This document shows positions 37,393-46,349 of a stretch of DNA of 64,000 nucleotides, in pieces. The DNA lies in contig NC_015730.1 in assembly GCF_000154785.2 (NCBI RefSeq), forward strand, positions 3,801,001-3,865,000, written 5' to 3'. The stretch is from Roseobacter litoralis Och 149. Its GTDB lineage: Bacteria > Pseudomonadota > Alphaproteobacteria > Rhodobacterales > Rhodobacteraceae. Under the pieces are notes generated by a model. It was not told where the DNA came from. It worked only from the letters and a program-made list of their open reading frames with translations, and did no database searches. Position numbers and translations under genes: made by a program. The first letter of the stretch is position 1; every line of letters starts with the position of its first letter.

Positions 37393-38373
37393 TTATTGTC
37401 TGTCCTGCACGCCTCGGTCGTAAAACAGCAGCATCAGGATAATGACCGCGCCGTAGATCACCTGCCGCCCCGCTTCGGGCATCTGCATGATCGACAGAAC
37501 GGAATTGAGCAGTACGATCAGGATGACACCAACAAGCGTGCCCAGATAGCGCCCCTTGCCCCCCAGAATATGGGTCCCACCAATCACGACCGCCGCGATG
37601 GCGGGCAGCAAGAACGCATCGCCCATGCCCTGATAAGCCTTCGTGGAATATCCCGCGAGCAAGGTTCCTGCGAGGCCCGACATCATACCACACAGACCAA
37701 ACGCGATCACGATCACACCGCGCGTCGGTGCGCCCGCCAGATAGGCCGCGGATTCGCGGTTACCAATGGCAAAGATGTAGCGCCCGGTTGCTGTCTTGCG
37801 TAGGATAAAGACGACGGCGACGGACACCGCCGCCCAGACAAACAACGCAACTGGTATGCCAAGGAATTTGCCCACGGCAAGATATTGCATCAGCGGTGTC
37901 GCCGCCGTCTGGGGGGCAAAACCACCGGTATAAGCGACCATCAGCCCCCGCATCACCGCATTGACGCCAAGGGTGAAAATCATCGAAGGGATGCGCAGGT
38001 AAGCAACCCCGAGGCCATTGACCAACCCAACGGCCAGCCCAACGCTTAACCCCACAGGCAAGGCGGCAGGTCCCCCCACGGCCGTGGCCATCATAGCGGC
38101 CGCGGCCACCGTCCACGGGACGGAGAGGTCAATGTGACCCAACAGAATGACCAGCATCATGCCAGCCGCAACGATTCCCAGAAAGGAACCCACCTGCAAC
38201 TGTTGCAGCAGATAGGTCGGCGACAGCAACGTCGCGGTGCCTTGCGTCGCAAGCGTGTAGCTTGTCCCGATGGCGAGGATCACAACGATAAAGCCCGAGG
38301 CGATCACAATCGGTTTGTTTTCAGGCGAGAGCCAGCGGCTTTTTTCTTGGGGGTTGTTGTCTGTGATTGCCAT
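37393..38373 (-). CDS. Sugar ABC transporter permease (RbsC/XylH type)
   Basis: A 326-residue inner-membrane protein with about nine hydrophobic segments and the family motifs HIDLSV and TGRYIFAIGNRESAAYLAG. It pairs with the second permease upstream (6-bp gap). Two different permeases plus one double ATPase suggest a heterodimeric importer for a monosaccharide. Expressed within the binding-protein/ATPase/permease/permease/lactonase operon. Confidence 0.92.
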   Translation of the reverse strand: MAITDNNPQEKSRWLSPENKPIVIASGFIVVILAIGTSYTLATQGTATLLSPTYLLQQLQVGSFLGIVAAGMMLVILLGHIDLSVPWTVAAAAMMATAVGGPAALPVGLSVGLAVGLVNGLGVAYLRIPSMIFTLGVNAVMRGLMVAYTGGFAPQTAATPLMQYLAVGKFLGIPVALFVWAAVSVAVVFILRKTATGRYIFAIGNRESAAYLAGAPTRGVIVIAFGLCGMMSGLAGTLLAGYSTKAYQGMGDAFLLPAIAAVVIGGTHILGGKGRYLGTLVGVILIVLLNSVLSIMQMPEAGRQVIYGAVIILMLLFYDRGVQDRQ

Positions 38374-38379
38374 TGGGAC

Positions 38380-39435
38380 CTACCGGAAAAGCTCGAGTTT
38401 GTTTTTGATGCGTATGACCCCAAGCGCGCCAATACTGACCGCACCCAGCAATACCACGCCCTCGAACAAAGGCTGCAACAGAGGGTCTATTTCAAAGATG
38501 CGAAAGTTAAATGAGATGGTACGCAATACAAGCGCCCCAAAGATGGAGCCGATGGCCGTACCAACACCACCCAGCAGCGATGTCCCCCCGATCACCACGG
38601 CTGCGATGGAGTTCAGCGTATAGGCCCCCGCCTGCGGGATATCTGCATTCCCGGAAGAGGTTTGCAGCGTGAGGTAAATCCCCCCAATCCCCGCAAAGAA
38701 ACCGCCCAGTGTGAAAGCCGCGATTTTCGCGCGATCTATATTGAGGCCTGACATATACGCAGCACTTTCGCCCGACCCGATGGCATAGACCGTCCGCCCC
38801 GTGACAGAGCGCGCAAAGGGCAGCCAAACGAAAACCGCCACCGCAACCATGAGGATCGCAGGCACCGGAATCCATGATATCGGCACGAACCACGCCGCCT
38901 TGCCATCGTCGAACAATCCGTAAGTTGCCGCGATTTCAAACAGGTCATTCGTCATCGCCCAAGCCAGATCGCCATCCACATCTCCGCCAGGAGAGGGACG
39001 CAGAAACAGCGCAAGACCCATGAAAATAGCGCCGGTCGCCAGTGTCGCGATGATCGGCTGAATGCGGCCATAGACCACAACGCACCCATTCACAAAACCG
39101 CACAGCGCCCCCGTAGCGAGGCAGATGACAAATCCAAATGCGATTTGGAGCGGACTGCCAGACAACAGATGACTGGCAAGCGTGTTCACCAGCGTCATGA
39201 CCGCGCCCACGGATAAATCCAGCCCCCCCAGCAGCACCGGCACGGTCTGGGCCATCGCAACCATCACAAGGGCAAAGACTTCGTTCGAGTTTTGGATATA
39301 GACCGCCGTTGAAAACCCGCGCGGATGGTTGGCGTTGTAAAAGATGTAAAACAGAAGGAAAATCGCGATCACCGTGAGCAAAGGCGCACGCTGTCGCAGG
39401 ATGATGGCCAGATCGGACGTGCGGGTTGGCGTCAT
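38380..39435 (-). CDS. Sugar ABC transporter permease (RbsC type)
   Basis: A 351-residue permease with about eight to ten membrane segments, the GGLDLSVGA motif (about 70-78) and the TGRTVYAIGSGESAAYMSG loop. It overlaps the ATPase gene by 4 bp (ATGA). It is a partner of 37393-38373; the two are only distantly similar, so the pore is probably a heterodimer. Confidence 0.92.
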   Translation of the reverse strand: MTPTRTSDLAIILRQRAPLLTVIAIFLLFYIFYNANHPRGFSTAVYIQNSNEVFALVMVAMAQTVPVLLGGLDLSVGAVMTLVNTLASHLLSGSPLQIAFGFVICLATGALCGFVNGCVVVYGRIQPIIATLATGAIFMGLALFLRPSPGGDVDGDLAWAMTNDLFEIAATYGLFDDGKAAWFVPISWIPVPAILMVAVAVFVWLPFARSVTGRTVYAIGSGESAAYMSGLNIDRAKIAAFTLGGFFAGIGGIYLTLQTSSGNADIPQAGAYTLNSIAAVVIGGTSLLGGVGTAIGSIFGALVLRTISFNFRIFEIDPLLQPLFEGVVLLGAVSIGALGVIRIKNKLELFR

Positions 39436-41000
39436 TGGGCGGCTTCCTTGATGTTCAGGGCGCTGGAAATGATGTTGTGTTCGGTGATGTCATCGCCCGC
39501 CAGTTCGCGCACAATCTGCCCGTCGTACATGACGTCGACGCGATCACAGCAGCCAATCAACTCTTCGTAGTCGGTCGAATATAGGATGATCGCGGCCCCC
39601 TCGGCGGCCAGTTCGCGCAGCAGCAGATAGATTTCCTGTTTGGTGCCGACGTCGATCCCGCGGGTCGGATCATTCAGCAGGATGATGCGCGGTTCGGTCA
39701 TAAGCCACTTTGCGATCACGACCTTTTGCTGGTTGCCCCCGGAAAGCGTGGACACCGGATCCCCCTCAGCACCGATCTTGATCTGCATCCGCTCAACCGC
39801 CTTGCCGACCGCCGTATCAAGCGCTTTTTGGTTCAGCCGCCCGCCCTGAGACACGCGATCAAGCGATGCAATGGCAAGGTTGTCCGAGATCGACATCGGC
39901 AACATCAGCCCCTCAGTTTTGCGATCCTCTGGCACAAGCGCGATTTTGATGCCCGCTTTTTTCGCATCTCTGGGCGAGCGGATATGCACGGGCTTGCCGT
40001 CAATTTCGACACTGCCGGTGGTGTTTTTCAGAACCCCAAACAGGCCGAGCAGCAGCTCTTTCTGGCCCTGACCATCAAGGCCCCCCAGACCCACAATCTC
40101 GCCCTTGCGCACCGACAGGCTGATGCCGCGCAATGTGTTTTCCCAGCCGTAGTCCCGGATTTGCAGAACAGGCGGCGCGGCGTCTGCCTGCACTGGTTCC
40201 TTTATGGGCTTCGGCGGGAAATGCGCGGAGATTTCGCGACCAATCATCATTTGCACGATTTCATCAGCGGATCGCGTGCCCTGTTTGAACGTCTCGACGT
40301 TTTTGCCATTACGGAAGACGGAACACATGTCAGCCACCGCTTCGATTTCGTGCATTCGATGCGAGATACTGAGAATTGAAATCCCGTCATCGCGCAGCTT
40401 GCGCAGGATATCAAAGACGCGGTCCACGTCCGATGCGGTCAAGGCTGAGGTCGCCTCATCAAGGATCAGAACCGTCGGGTCCTTTGCCAGCGCCTTGGCA
40501 ATCTCGACCATTTGGCGGCGCGACAACGCAAGGTCGCGCACTTTGCTCAAAGGGTTCACATCTTCGCAGCCGATCCTTGCCAAAAGCTCTTCGGCTCGGC
40601 GGCGTTGTGCCCTTTTGTCGATGAGGCCAAAGCGGCGCGGCGGATCAGCGATGGAGATATTATCCGAAACGCTCAGGTCCGGCAGCAACGACAGTTCCTG
40701 AAAAATGCACACAATGCCCGCGGCATTTGCCGCCGATGGGCCGGGAAAGGAGACAGGTTTGCCCGCGAGATTGATCACCCCCTCATTGGGCGTGACAACG
40801 CCGGACATGATCTTGATCAGCGTGGATTTACCGGCACCGTTTTCCCCCAGCACGGCATGGATCGAGCCGAGGTCGCAGGAAAAATTCACGTTTTCCAACG
40901 CCGTAACACCGCCGTATCGTTTTGTGATCCCCGTCAAGGACATATGCGATCTGGAATGCCCCGCCTGCATGCCCAAATCCGCTTGGCCGTGTGATGTCAT
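39432..41000 (-). CDS. Sugar ABC transporter double ATPase (RbsA/XylG/MglA type)
   Basis: About 522 residues with two nucleotide-binding domains. The first has Walker A GENGAGKST and Walker B LILDEATS. The second has the divergent GLDGQGQK and the signature LSGGNQQK, as usual for this family. The start is uncertain: an ATG at 41000 follows GAGGG at 5 bases, an ATG at 41021 lacks a site, and one at 40943 would give the shortest conventional N-terminus. It follows the binding-protein gene and an intergenic hairpin. Confidence 0.9.
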   Translation of the reverse strand: MTSHGQADLGMQAGHSRSHMSLTGITKRYGGVTALENVNFSCDLGSIHAVLGENGAGKSTLIKIMSGVVTPNEGVINLAGKPVSFPGPSAANAAGIVCIFQELSLLPDLSVSDNISIADPPRRFGLIDKRAQRRRAEELLARIGCEDVNPLSKVRDLALSRRQMVEIAKALAKDPTVLILDEATSALTASDVDRVFDILRKLRDDGISILSISHRMHEIEAVADMCSVFRNGKNVETFKQGTRSADEIVQMMIGREISAHFPPKPIKEPVQADAAPPVLQIRDYGWENTLRGISLSVRKGEIVGLGGLDGQGQKELLLGLFGVLKNTTGSVEIDGKPVHIRSPRDAKKAGIKIALVPEDRKTEGLMLPMSISDNLAIASLDRVSQGGRLNQKALDTAVGKAVERMQIKIGAEGDPVSTLSGGNQQKVVIAKWLMTEPRIILLNDPTRGIDVGTKQEIYLLLRELAAEGAAIILYSTDYEELIGCCDRVDVMYDGQIVRELAGDDITEHNIISSALNIKEAAQ

Positions 41001-41032
41001 GCGTGCCCTCAACCCTGTCATCGTCTTTCAGC

Positions 41033-41063
41033 GCTGCATCGCGACGTCACATCGCGATGCAGC
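41033..41063 (-). promoter_or_regulatory. Intercistronic hairpin between binding protein and ATPase genes
   Basis: A perfect 12-bp inverted repeat (gctgcatcgcga arms, 7-nt loop) lies 22 bp after the binding-protein stop. Without a T-run it is expected to protect the upstream mRNA from 3' decay or cause partial termination. That is common where a binding protein must be made in excess over the membrane parts. Confidence 0.75.
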
Positions 41064-41084
41064 AGATCACCTTTGTAAGGTAAA

Positions 41085-42221
41085 TCAGTCGTTGTCAGCA
41101 GTCTTTGCCATGATTTCCCGTGCGGTGATGTTCACGCCACAGGGTGGGAATTCGTTTACGGTAAAGAAGTTGTCAGTCAGATCGGGCCAGTAGTTCTTGC
41201 CCGCTTCCAATTCGTCATAATCAGCGAAAGGAATAGGCACCGAAACCAGCTGCGGCATCACCTTGCCATCCAGCGCCGCAAGCGCAGCCTTCATGGCGAT
41301 TGACACCATGCCGGGCGACTGGCCGATGGATTTGCCCTTCAGGCCCTGCGGGCCGTATTCCGCCAGCAGTTTTCTAAAGCCGTTTTCGCTTTCACCGGCA
41401 ATCGGCACCAACGGGTGACCCGCATCCAGCATCGCCCGCACGGCCCCTGTCGTGCCGCCCTGAACGACAACCGCATCAAATTCCTTGTGCACTGCGATCG
41501 CATCTGCGGTCACCTTCTGAGCGGTGCCGTCATCCCAATTGCCGACAACTTCGACGATGTCCCAGTCCCCTGATGGTTCCATCAGCTCACGGAAACCAAT
41601 GTGGCGGTCGCGGTCAACCGAATTGCCCTGCAGGCCGCGCACCTCAAGAATCTTGCCGGATTTCTGATCGCCCAACTGCTCCATGAGCCAGCGCGCGTAC
41701 ATGCGGCCCATTTCAAGTTGGTCCTGATTGACCTGCATGACCTTGTCGGTGTCGAGAACATTGTCAAAGGGAACCACGACAACATCGTTGCGATCTGCCA
41801 GACGGATCACCCGGTCAAACCCCTCCGGAGAGACGGCGATCGTGACAATGGCATCATAGCCCTGGTTGATGAAATCTTCGATGGCGCCAAGCTGCGCGGC
41901 AACATCCGTTCCGGTGGACACAACCTTGAAGTCTTCCAACTGGGCTGCGATCTCTGGCTGCTCAGCAAAGGCTTTTGCGGTCTGGATCATCTGAATGCGC
42001 CACGTGTTGCCAACAAATCCGTTGACCACGGCAACCTTATGCGGCCCTTCGCGCGGCTCCCATTGCATGAATTTGATGTCATCGCTCCAAGGCGTGAAAC
42101 ACACCGGGTCATGACCCGGACCAGACACGAACTCCGGCCCTGCAAACGCAGCGGTCGATAGCAGCAGACCGCCGACAAGGCTCGCCGCGCCAAACATTTT
42201 TTTGTAGTGACTAAGTGTCAT
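41085..42221 (-). CDS. Sugar ABC transporter periplasmic binding protein
   Basis: A 378-residue protein with a signal peptide (AFA-G) and the two-lobe ribose/galactose-binding fold (VAVVNGFVGNTWRIQM at the first strand, QGYDAIVTIAVSPEGFDRVI, later VVQGGTTGAVRAM). Length is above the family's usual ~310-330, with an N-terminal extension containing a Cys. It is the first gene of the operon. The long upstream gap presumably holds its promoter. Substrate unknown; the SMP-30 lactonase suggests a sugar metabolised through a lactone. Confidence 0.9.
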   Translation of the reverse strand: MTLSHYKKMFGAASLVGGLLLSTAAFAGPEFVSGPGHDPVCFTPWSDDIKFMQWEPREGPHKVAVVNGFVGNTWRIQMIQTAKAFAEQPEIAAQLEDFKVVSTGTDVAAQLGAIEDFINQGYDAIVTIAVSPEGFDRVIRLADRNDVVVVPFDNVLDTDKVMQVNQDQLEMGRMYARWLMEQLGDQKSGKILEVRGLQGNSVDRDRHIGFRELMEPSGDWDIVEVVGNWDDGTAQKVTADAIAVHKEFDAVVVQGGTTGAVRAMLDAGHPLVPIAGESENGFRKLLAEYGPQGLKGKSIGQSPGMVSIAMKAALAALDGKVMPQLVSVPIPFADYDELEAGKNYWPDLTDNFFTVNEFPPCGVNITAREIMAKTADND

Positions 42222-42857
42222 TTCAATATCCTCCCAGGATGTAGCTTTGGTTATTTTTATTTGGAAAGTCGCCTTTTTTTGACACGACCAACAGCGGCGC
42301 CTCGTGCTGCGCTGCCGCGCGATCCATCATTCGAAATCGCGATCGTGTTTTACCCCCGTCAGAAGCGCATTGTTGATGCCCAATGCACCGCAGGAAAGTC
42401 TGTTGCTGGGCGGGGATCCACAAGCGAATGCGGCGCTAATACGTTCTTGTCTTTTCGCCATGATTTCGTCGAGCTTCGCTCTCAATCAAAAAGGAATCGT
42501 TGTTATACAGATAGATAGTACACTGATACCAGACGCGATCAATGCCCTTGTCAATGGCAACCCTACGGATCAGCATGGTGCCAAAACAGTATCATCATGA
42601 AATCGGCAGGACAGTTCACAGGTTCACCCGACCGAGACTTAAAGAACGCTCTTTGTGAAGAAACCGTTTAAGGAAACTGGTTTTGGATGCACCCTTGGCG
42701 TTTTGCAGAACACTGGCAACTCCACAAAGTGTCACCCGTTTTCTGTGGATCACCTCACCCTGAATGCTTGGTGAACATCACCGTTTCAGGTAGCAATCTG
42801 GCATCTCACCCGATAGTGACACGCCCAACCCACAGCGTAATGAAACGGTCTTATGGC
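42222..42857. other. Long intergenic region before phnM and the sugar transporter
   Basis: About 636 bp without a convincing gene. It should contain divergent promoters for the sugar transporter (minus) and phnM (plus). Near 42500-42530 an AT-richer stretch with tatacagatagatag could be an operator, but no symmetric site is clear. Short open frames here have no recognisable protein features. Confidence 0.4.
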
Positions 42858-44051
42858 ATGAATCCCCCCTTGGTAGGAAAGGTCGGTGCATCGCATCCGC
42901 ACCCTGACGGGCACGCACCGCTGTGCCTTGCCAACGCGCAACTCGTTTTGACGGATCAGGTTCTGACAGGGCGCATAGTTGTACAGGCTGGTGTGATAAC
43001 TGACATTCTGGAAGGTGACGACGTGCCACCCGGTGCAATCGACTGTCGGGGCGACTATGTGCTGCCCGGCCTGATTGAATTGCATACTGACAACCTTGAG
43101 CGTCATATCGAACCGCGCCCGGAAGTGAACTGGCCGCATTTACCAGCGCTTGTCGCGCATGATGCCGAACTTGCATCAACCGGAATCACGACAGTCTTTG
43201 ACGCCTTGCGCGTAGGGTCCATCCATAACAACAAGGCCAGGTACAAAGCCTATGCCCGCGACCTCGCCACTGAACTATTGGCAGCGCGCGATGCAGGTTA
43301 TTTTCGCATCAGCCATTTCCTGCATCTGCGCGCCGAAACCTGTTCGGACACCTTGCTGGAAGAGATGGCGGAATTTGGCCCCGAGGACCGCGTTGGCATC
43401 GTCAGCCTCATGGATCATACACCCGGGCAGCGCCAGTTCAGAGACCTGCACGCACTCAAAACCTATGTGGCCAAGAAACGCGGCTTGTCAGATGCCGATT
43501 TTGACGAACACGTTGCCAATTTGAAACGATTGCAGCGGCTTTATGGGGCCAAGCATCAGGCCGGTGCTGTGGCAGAGGCAAACCGCTATGGTGCCACGCT
43601 GGCCAGCCACGACGACACCACTGAGGAACAGGTTGAGACATCGCAGAAACTCGGGGCGCATTTCGCCGAATTTCCCACAACGCATGAGGCTGCATTGGCT
43701 TGCCGTGCCTCTGGGCTTGCGGTGATGATGGGCGCACCAAACATCATCCGGGGTATGTCGCATTCAGGGAATGTATCGGCAATGGAACTGGCCAAAGAAG
43801 GTCTTTTGGATATCGTCTCATCGGACTATGTGCCCTCGGCATTGCTGCTATCGGCATTTCGGCTGTCCGACATCTGGAATGACCTGCCACGTGCTGTTTC
43901 CTGTGTGACGGCAAACCCGGCAATGGCGGTCGGGCTCACTGATCGTGGCCGGCTGGCTTTGGGGCTGCGCGGCGACGTGTTGCGCGTGACCCTTGCGGGG
44001 GACGCGCCATTGATCCGGGGCGTTTGGTCTCAGGGCCACCGGGTCAGCTAA
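42858..44051 (+). CDS. phnM: PhnM, alpha-D-ribose 1-methylphosphonate 5-triphosphate diphosphatase
   Basis: About 397 residues of the amidohydrolase superfamily, closely matching E. coli PhnM by eye. Shared motifs are PGLIELHTDN, LMDHTPGQRQF, LASHDD, AEFPTT, MGAPN and SGNV, and LLDIVSSDYVPS. The enzyme removes pyrophosphate from the C-P lyase intermediate during phosphonate use. The start is uncertain (ATG at 42840 or 42858; longer readings run into non-coding sequence). No other phn genes are in the window, so it may be a solitary copy or serve genes elsewhere. Confidence 0.92.
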   Translation: MNPPLVGKVGASHPHPDGHAPLCLANAQLVLTDQVLTGRIVVQAGVITDILEGDDVPPGAIDCRGDYVLPGLIELHTDNLERHIEPRPEVNWPHLPALVAHDAELASTGITTVFDALRVGSIHNNKARYKAYARDLATELLAARDAGYFRISHFLHLRAETCSDTLLEEMAEFGPEDRVGIVSLMDHTPGQRQFRDLHALKTYVAKKRGLSDADFDEHVANLKRLQRLYGAKHQAGAVAEANRYGATLASHDDTTEEQVETSQKLGAHFAEFPTTHEAALACRASGLAVMMGAPNIIRGMSHSGNVSAMELAKEGLLDIVSSDYVPSALLLSAFRLSDIWNDLPRAVSCVTANPAMAVGLTDRGRLALGLRGDVLRVTLAGDAPLIRGVWSQGHRVS

Positions 44052-44263
44052 GCCCCGTTGAGATGGCGTCGTCTGCTCCGCAGGTGGCAAAAGCATGCGC
44101 GGAGGCAACGGCGCGTTGTTCCCAAAAACTTCCGGTGTTTTCTGCCGAACCAAAGACCGGTTCTCGCGTCCGTTTGGTAAATACGCCTGCGGATGGTATT
44201 CTTGCGGTGTTAAATGACCGCTCATTTTGAAAACTACATAAATTTTTTTTGGAGGATAAGGTT

Positions 44264-45490
44264 ATGGACCGCCGCGATGGATGTTCAACTGAACCCCTGA
44301 GTTTTGAACGTATTCCCGAAATGGAAGACAAATGGCGCAAGGAAATCACCGCCATGACCGTCGAATTACAGGACAAGCGAAAGTCGATCCAGAACGATGA
44401 AATTCTGCGCGGTGTCCATCCCAAGTCTCATGGCTGCCTCGATGCGGAGTTTACGGTGAACTGCGATATCAGCGCTGAGTTGCAGGTCGGGCTTTTTGCG
44501 CATCCGGGCAAGTGCTTTCAGGCAAAGATAAGATATTCGAACGCAGATGTTCTGAAGCGCGCTGATCTCGAGAAAGGCCACGATCCGACTGGTGCCAGAT
44601 TACTGAAACATGGCAGCCGCGGCATGGCGATCAAGGTTCTTGATGTTGGCGAGCCCGTTCTTTTAGACGATGGTTGTGCTCAAAATCAGGACTTCTTGAT
44701 GGTGAACTCACCAGAATTTGCGTTTCGCAATGTCCGGGATTATCGGCGCCTGACGCAAGCCCTCTGCGCCTCTGCGGATGGTGCAGACCCGCTTCTTTTC
44801 TTTCTGCCCGGCGAACTGCTGAAAAGGGGCATGATGGACATGTCTGGCAATCTGTTGCCCGCACCCGCAAACGAGCCGCAGCAAAATGCCAGATTGCGCG
44901 CGCTTTTCGAAACGAACAGCGACTTCTTTGCGGAGTTTGCCGAAGAGGACATGCAGGGCGTGATCAGCGCTGCTGCCGTTGTTGGGGAAATACAGGCGAC
45001 ACCGGTCAGAAACCCGCTTTTTGCGCCCTATTTCAGCGCAGCACCGTTTCGGTTTGGAAATGATCGTGTGATGCGGTTTTCGGTGGTCCCAATAAATTCT
45101 GATGCGATGGCGTCGCAGGCGGACATCAGTGCGTTCGAAAATTTCGGCGACGATTATCTGTCGCAAGCGCTGGCTTTATCCGTTGCAGACAATGACCCCA
45201 TAAAGCTGAGCTTTCGCGTGCAGGTCGCGCAGAGCGAAGACATCAAGAACGATATCGATGGGATGATCGAAAATGCCGCGCGCGCGTGGGACGAAGATCA
45301 GTTCACGCATACCGAAGTTGCGCAAGTCACGATAAACCCGCAATGCCAGCCAACAGAGCTTGTCGATACCTGTAAGCCGCTGCTGTTTACACCTTGGCAT
45401 GCAGTGGCCGATTTCGAACCACTCGGTGGGATCAACCGGTTGCGCAAGCCGGTGTATTCGACCTCAGCAGCTTTCAGGCGGAGCGTCTGA
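44264..45490 (+). CDS. Catalase-family heme protein
   Basis: A 408-residue protein of the minimal catalase-like group: GVHPKSHGCLDAEF near the N-terminus, HGSRGMAIKVLDV, a FLMVNSPEF motif and a C-terminal TPWH region. Such proteins may be peroxidases or lipid-hydroperoxide enzymes rather than true catalases; the short length (catalases have 480 or more) fits this. GGAGG lies 8 bases before the ATG. It stands alone between phnM and a convergent aldolase gene. No signal peptide is seen. Confidence 0.83.
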   Translation: MDRRDGCSTEPLSFERIPEMEDKWRKEITAMTVELQDKRKSIQNDEILRGVHPKSHGCLDAEFTVNCDISAELQVGLFAHPGKCFQAKIRYSNADVLKRADLEKGHDPTGARLLKHGSRGMAIKVLDVGEPVLLDDGCAQNQDFLMVNSPEFAFRNVRDYRRLTQALCASADGADPLLFFLPGELLKRGMMDMSGNLLPAPANEPQQNARLRALFETNSDFFAEFAEEDMQGVISAAAVVGEIQATPVRNPLFAPYFSAAPFRFGNDRVMRFSVVPINSDAMASQADISAFENFGDDYLSQALALSVADNDPIKLSFRVQVAQSEDIKNDIDGMIENAARAWDEDQFTHTEVAQVTINPQCQPTELVDTCKPLLFTPWHAVADFEPLGGINRLRKPVYSTSAAFRRSV

Positions 45491-45569
45491 ACCGGACGGA
45501 TGCATCAGACCTTCCGGTCAACAAATAGCGCGAACTGGATGCTCTAGCCTTCCATTTAAAGGCAAGCTC

Positions 45570-46349
45570 TCAAGAGTTGTTGCCAAGCTGGGATCGAATT
45601 GTTGCAATCCCTTCCCCCAAGGCTTTTTGAAGAAGCCATATGTCGCCAAGATAGCACATCAGGCGGCACCCTTCGCGGTGACAACGGGCGGCCTCTTCCG
45701 CACTGCCGACCAACCGGCCAACGGGAGTTTCTGCGTCAGCGGCTGCCGCCATTATTCTTGTGACCGCATCAAGAAAAAGCGGATTATTGAAGTCACCGGG
45801 TATGCCCAAGGATACACTGAGATCCAAATGACCGATCCAGATCGCGTCCACCCCTGGGAGGGACATGATCTCCTCGCAATTCGTGACACCTTCGGCCGTT
45901 TCGATCAGCGCCACGAAACCGGTTTTTTGATTGGCATGTCGCATCGCATCAGGGACAGATCGCTTGCGAAAGTCATCATGTGCGATGCCAATCGCCACGC
46001 CGCGTTGACCATCAGGCGCATACTTCAGCGCGGCAATACAGTCACGGGCCTCTTGTGCGGTGCCGACCATCGGCGCGATGACACCCTGTGCGCCGATATC
46101 CGCCGCGCGCTGAAGATGATGAGCCGCCTTGGACGGGACGCGCAGCATGGTAGCCAGACCGGCCCCATGAAGGTTGCGTAAAATCTGTGCGCTGGTCTGA
46201 AAGGAAAACCCACTGTGTTCCATGTCTACAAACACGAATTCGCAGCCCACAGCGGCCAGTATTTCGCCGATACCCGGTGTTGCGAACTCTCCGAGGTAGG
46301 TGCCGATTGGCAGCTGTTCTTGCATCAAAAGAGCATGGAAGGAGGTCAT
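45570..46349 (-). CDS. HpcH/HpaI-family aldolase
   Basis: A 259-residue class II (metal-dependent) aldolase of the HpcH/HpaI family. Motifs: VDMEHSGFS (D42-M-E44-H), RVPSKAAHH, GVIAPMV, ALIETAEGVTN with the metal Glu, and WIGHLDLSVSLG with the metal Asp. It cleaves 4-hydroxy-2-oxo acids to pyruvate and an aldehyde. The start overlaps the amidohydrolase stop (ATGA), giving a two-gene operon; an upstream in-frame ATG would increase the overlap. The natural substrate is unknown. Confidence 0.88.
   Translation of the reverse strand: MTSFHALLMQEQLPIGTYLGEFATPGIGEILAAVGCEFVFVDMEHSGFSFQTSAQILRNLHGAGLATMLRVPSKAAHHLQRAADIGAQGVIAPMVGTAQEARDCIAALKYAPDGQRGVAIGIAHDDFRKRSVPDAMRHANQKTGFVALIETAEGVTNCEEIMSLPGVDAIWIGHLDLSVSLGIPGDFNNPLFLDAVTRIMAAAADAETPVGRLVGSAEEAARCHREGCRLMCYLGDIWLLQKALGEGIATIRSQLGNNS

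Noticed and set aside
42304..42600. Small open frame upstream of phnM
   Set aside because: No ribosome site and no protein-like pattern; more likely promoter DNA.
44069..44230. Small open frame after phnM
   Set aside because: Short, no start signal or recognisable domain; left as intergenic.
45490..45569. Possible terminator between catalase-like and aldolase genes
   Set aside because: Only a 6-bp inverted repeat with a long loop and no T-run.
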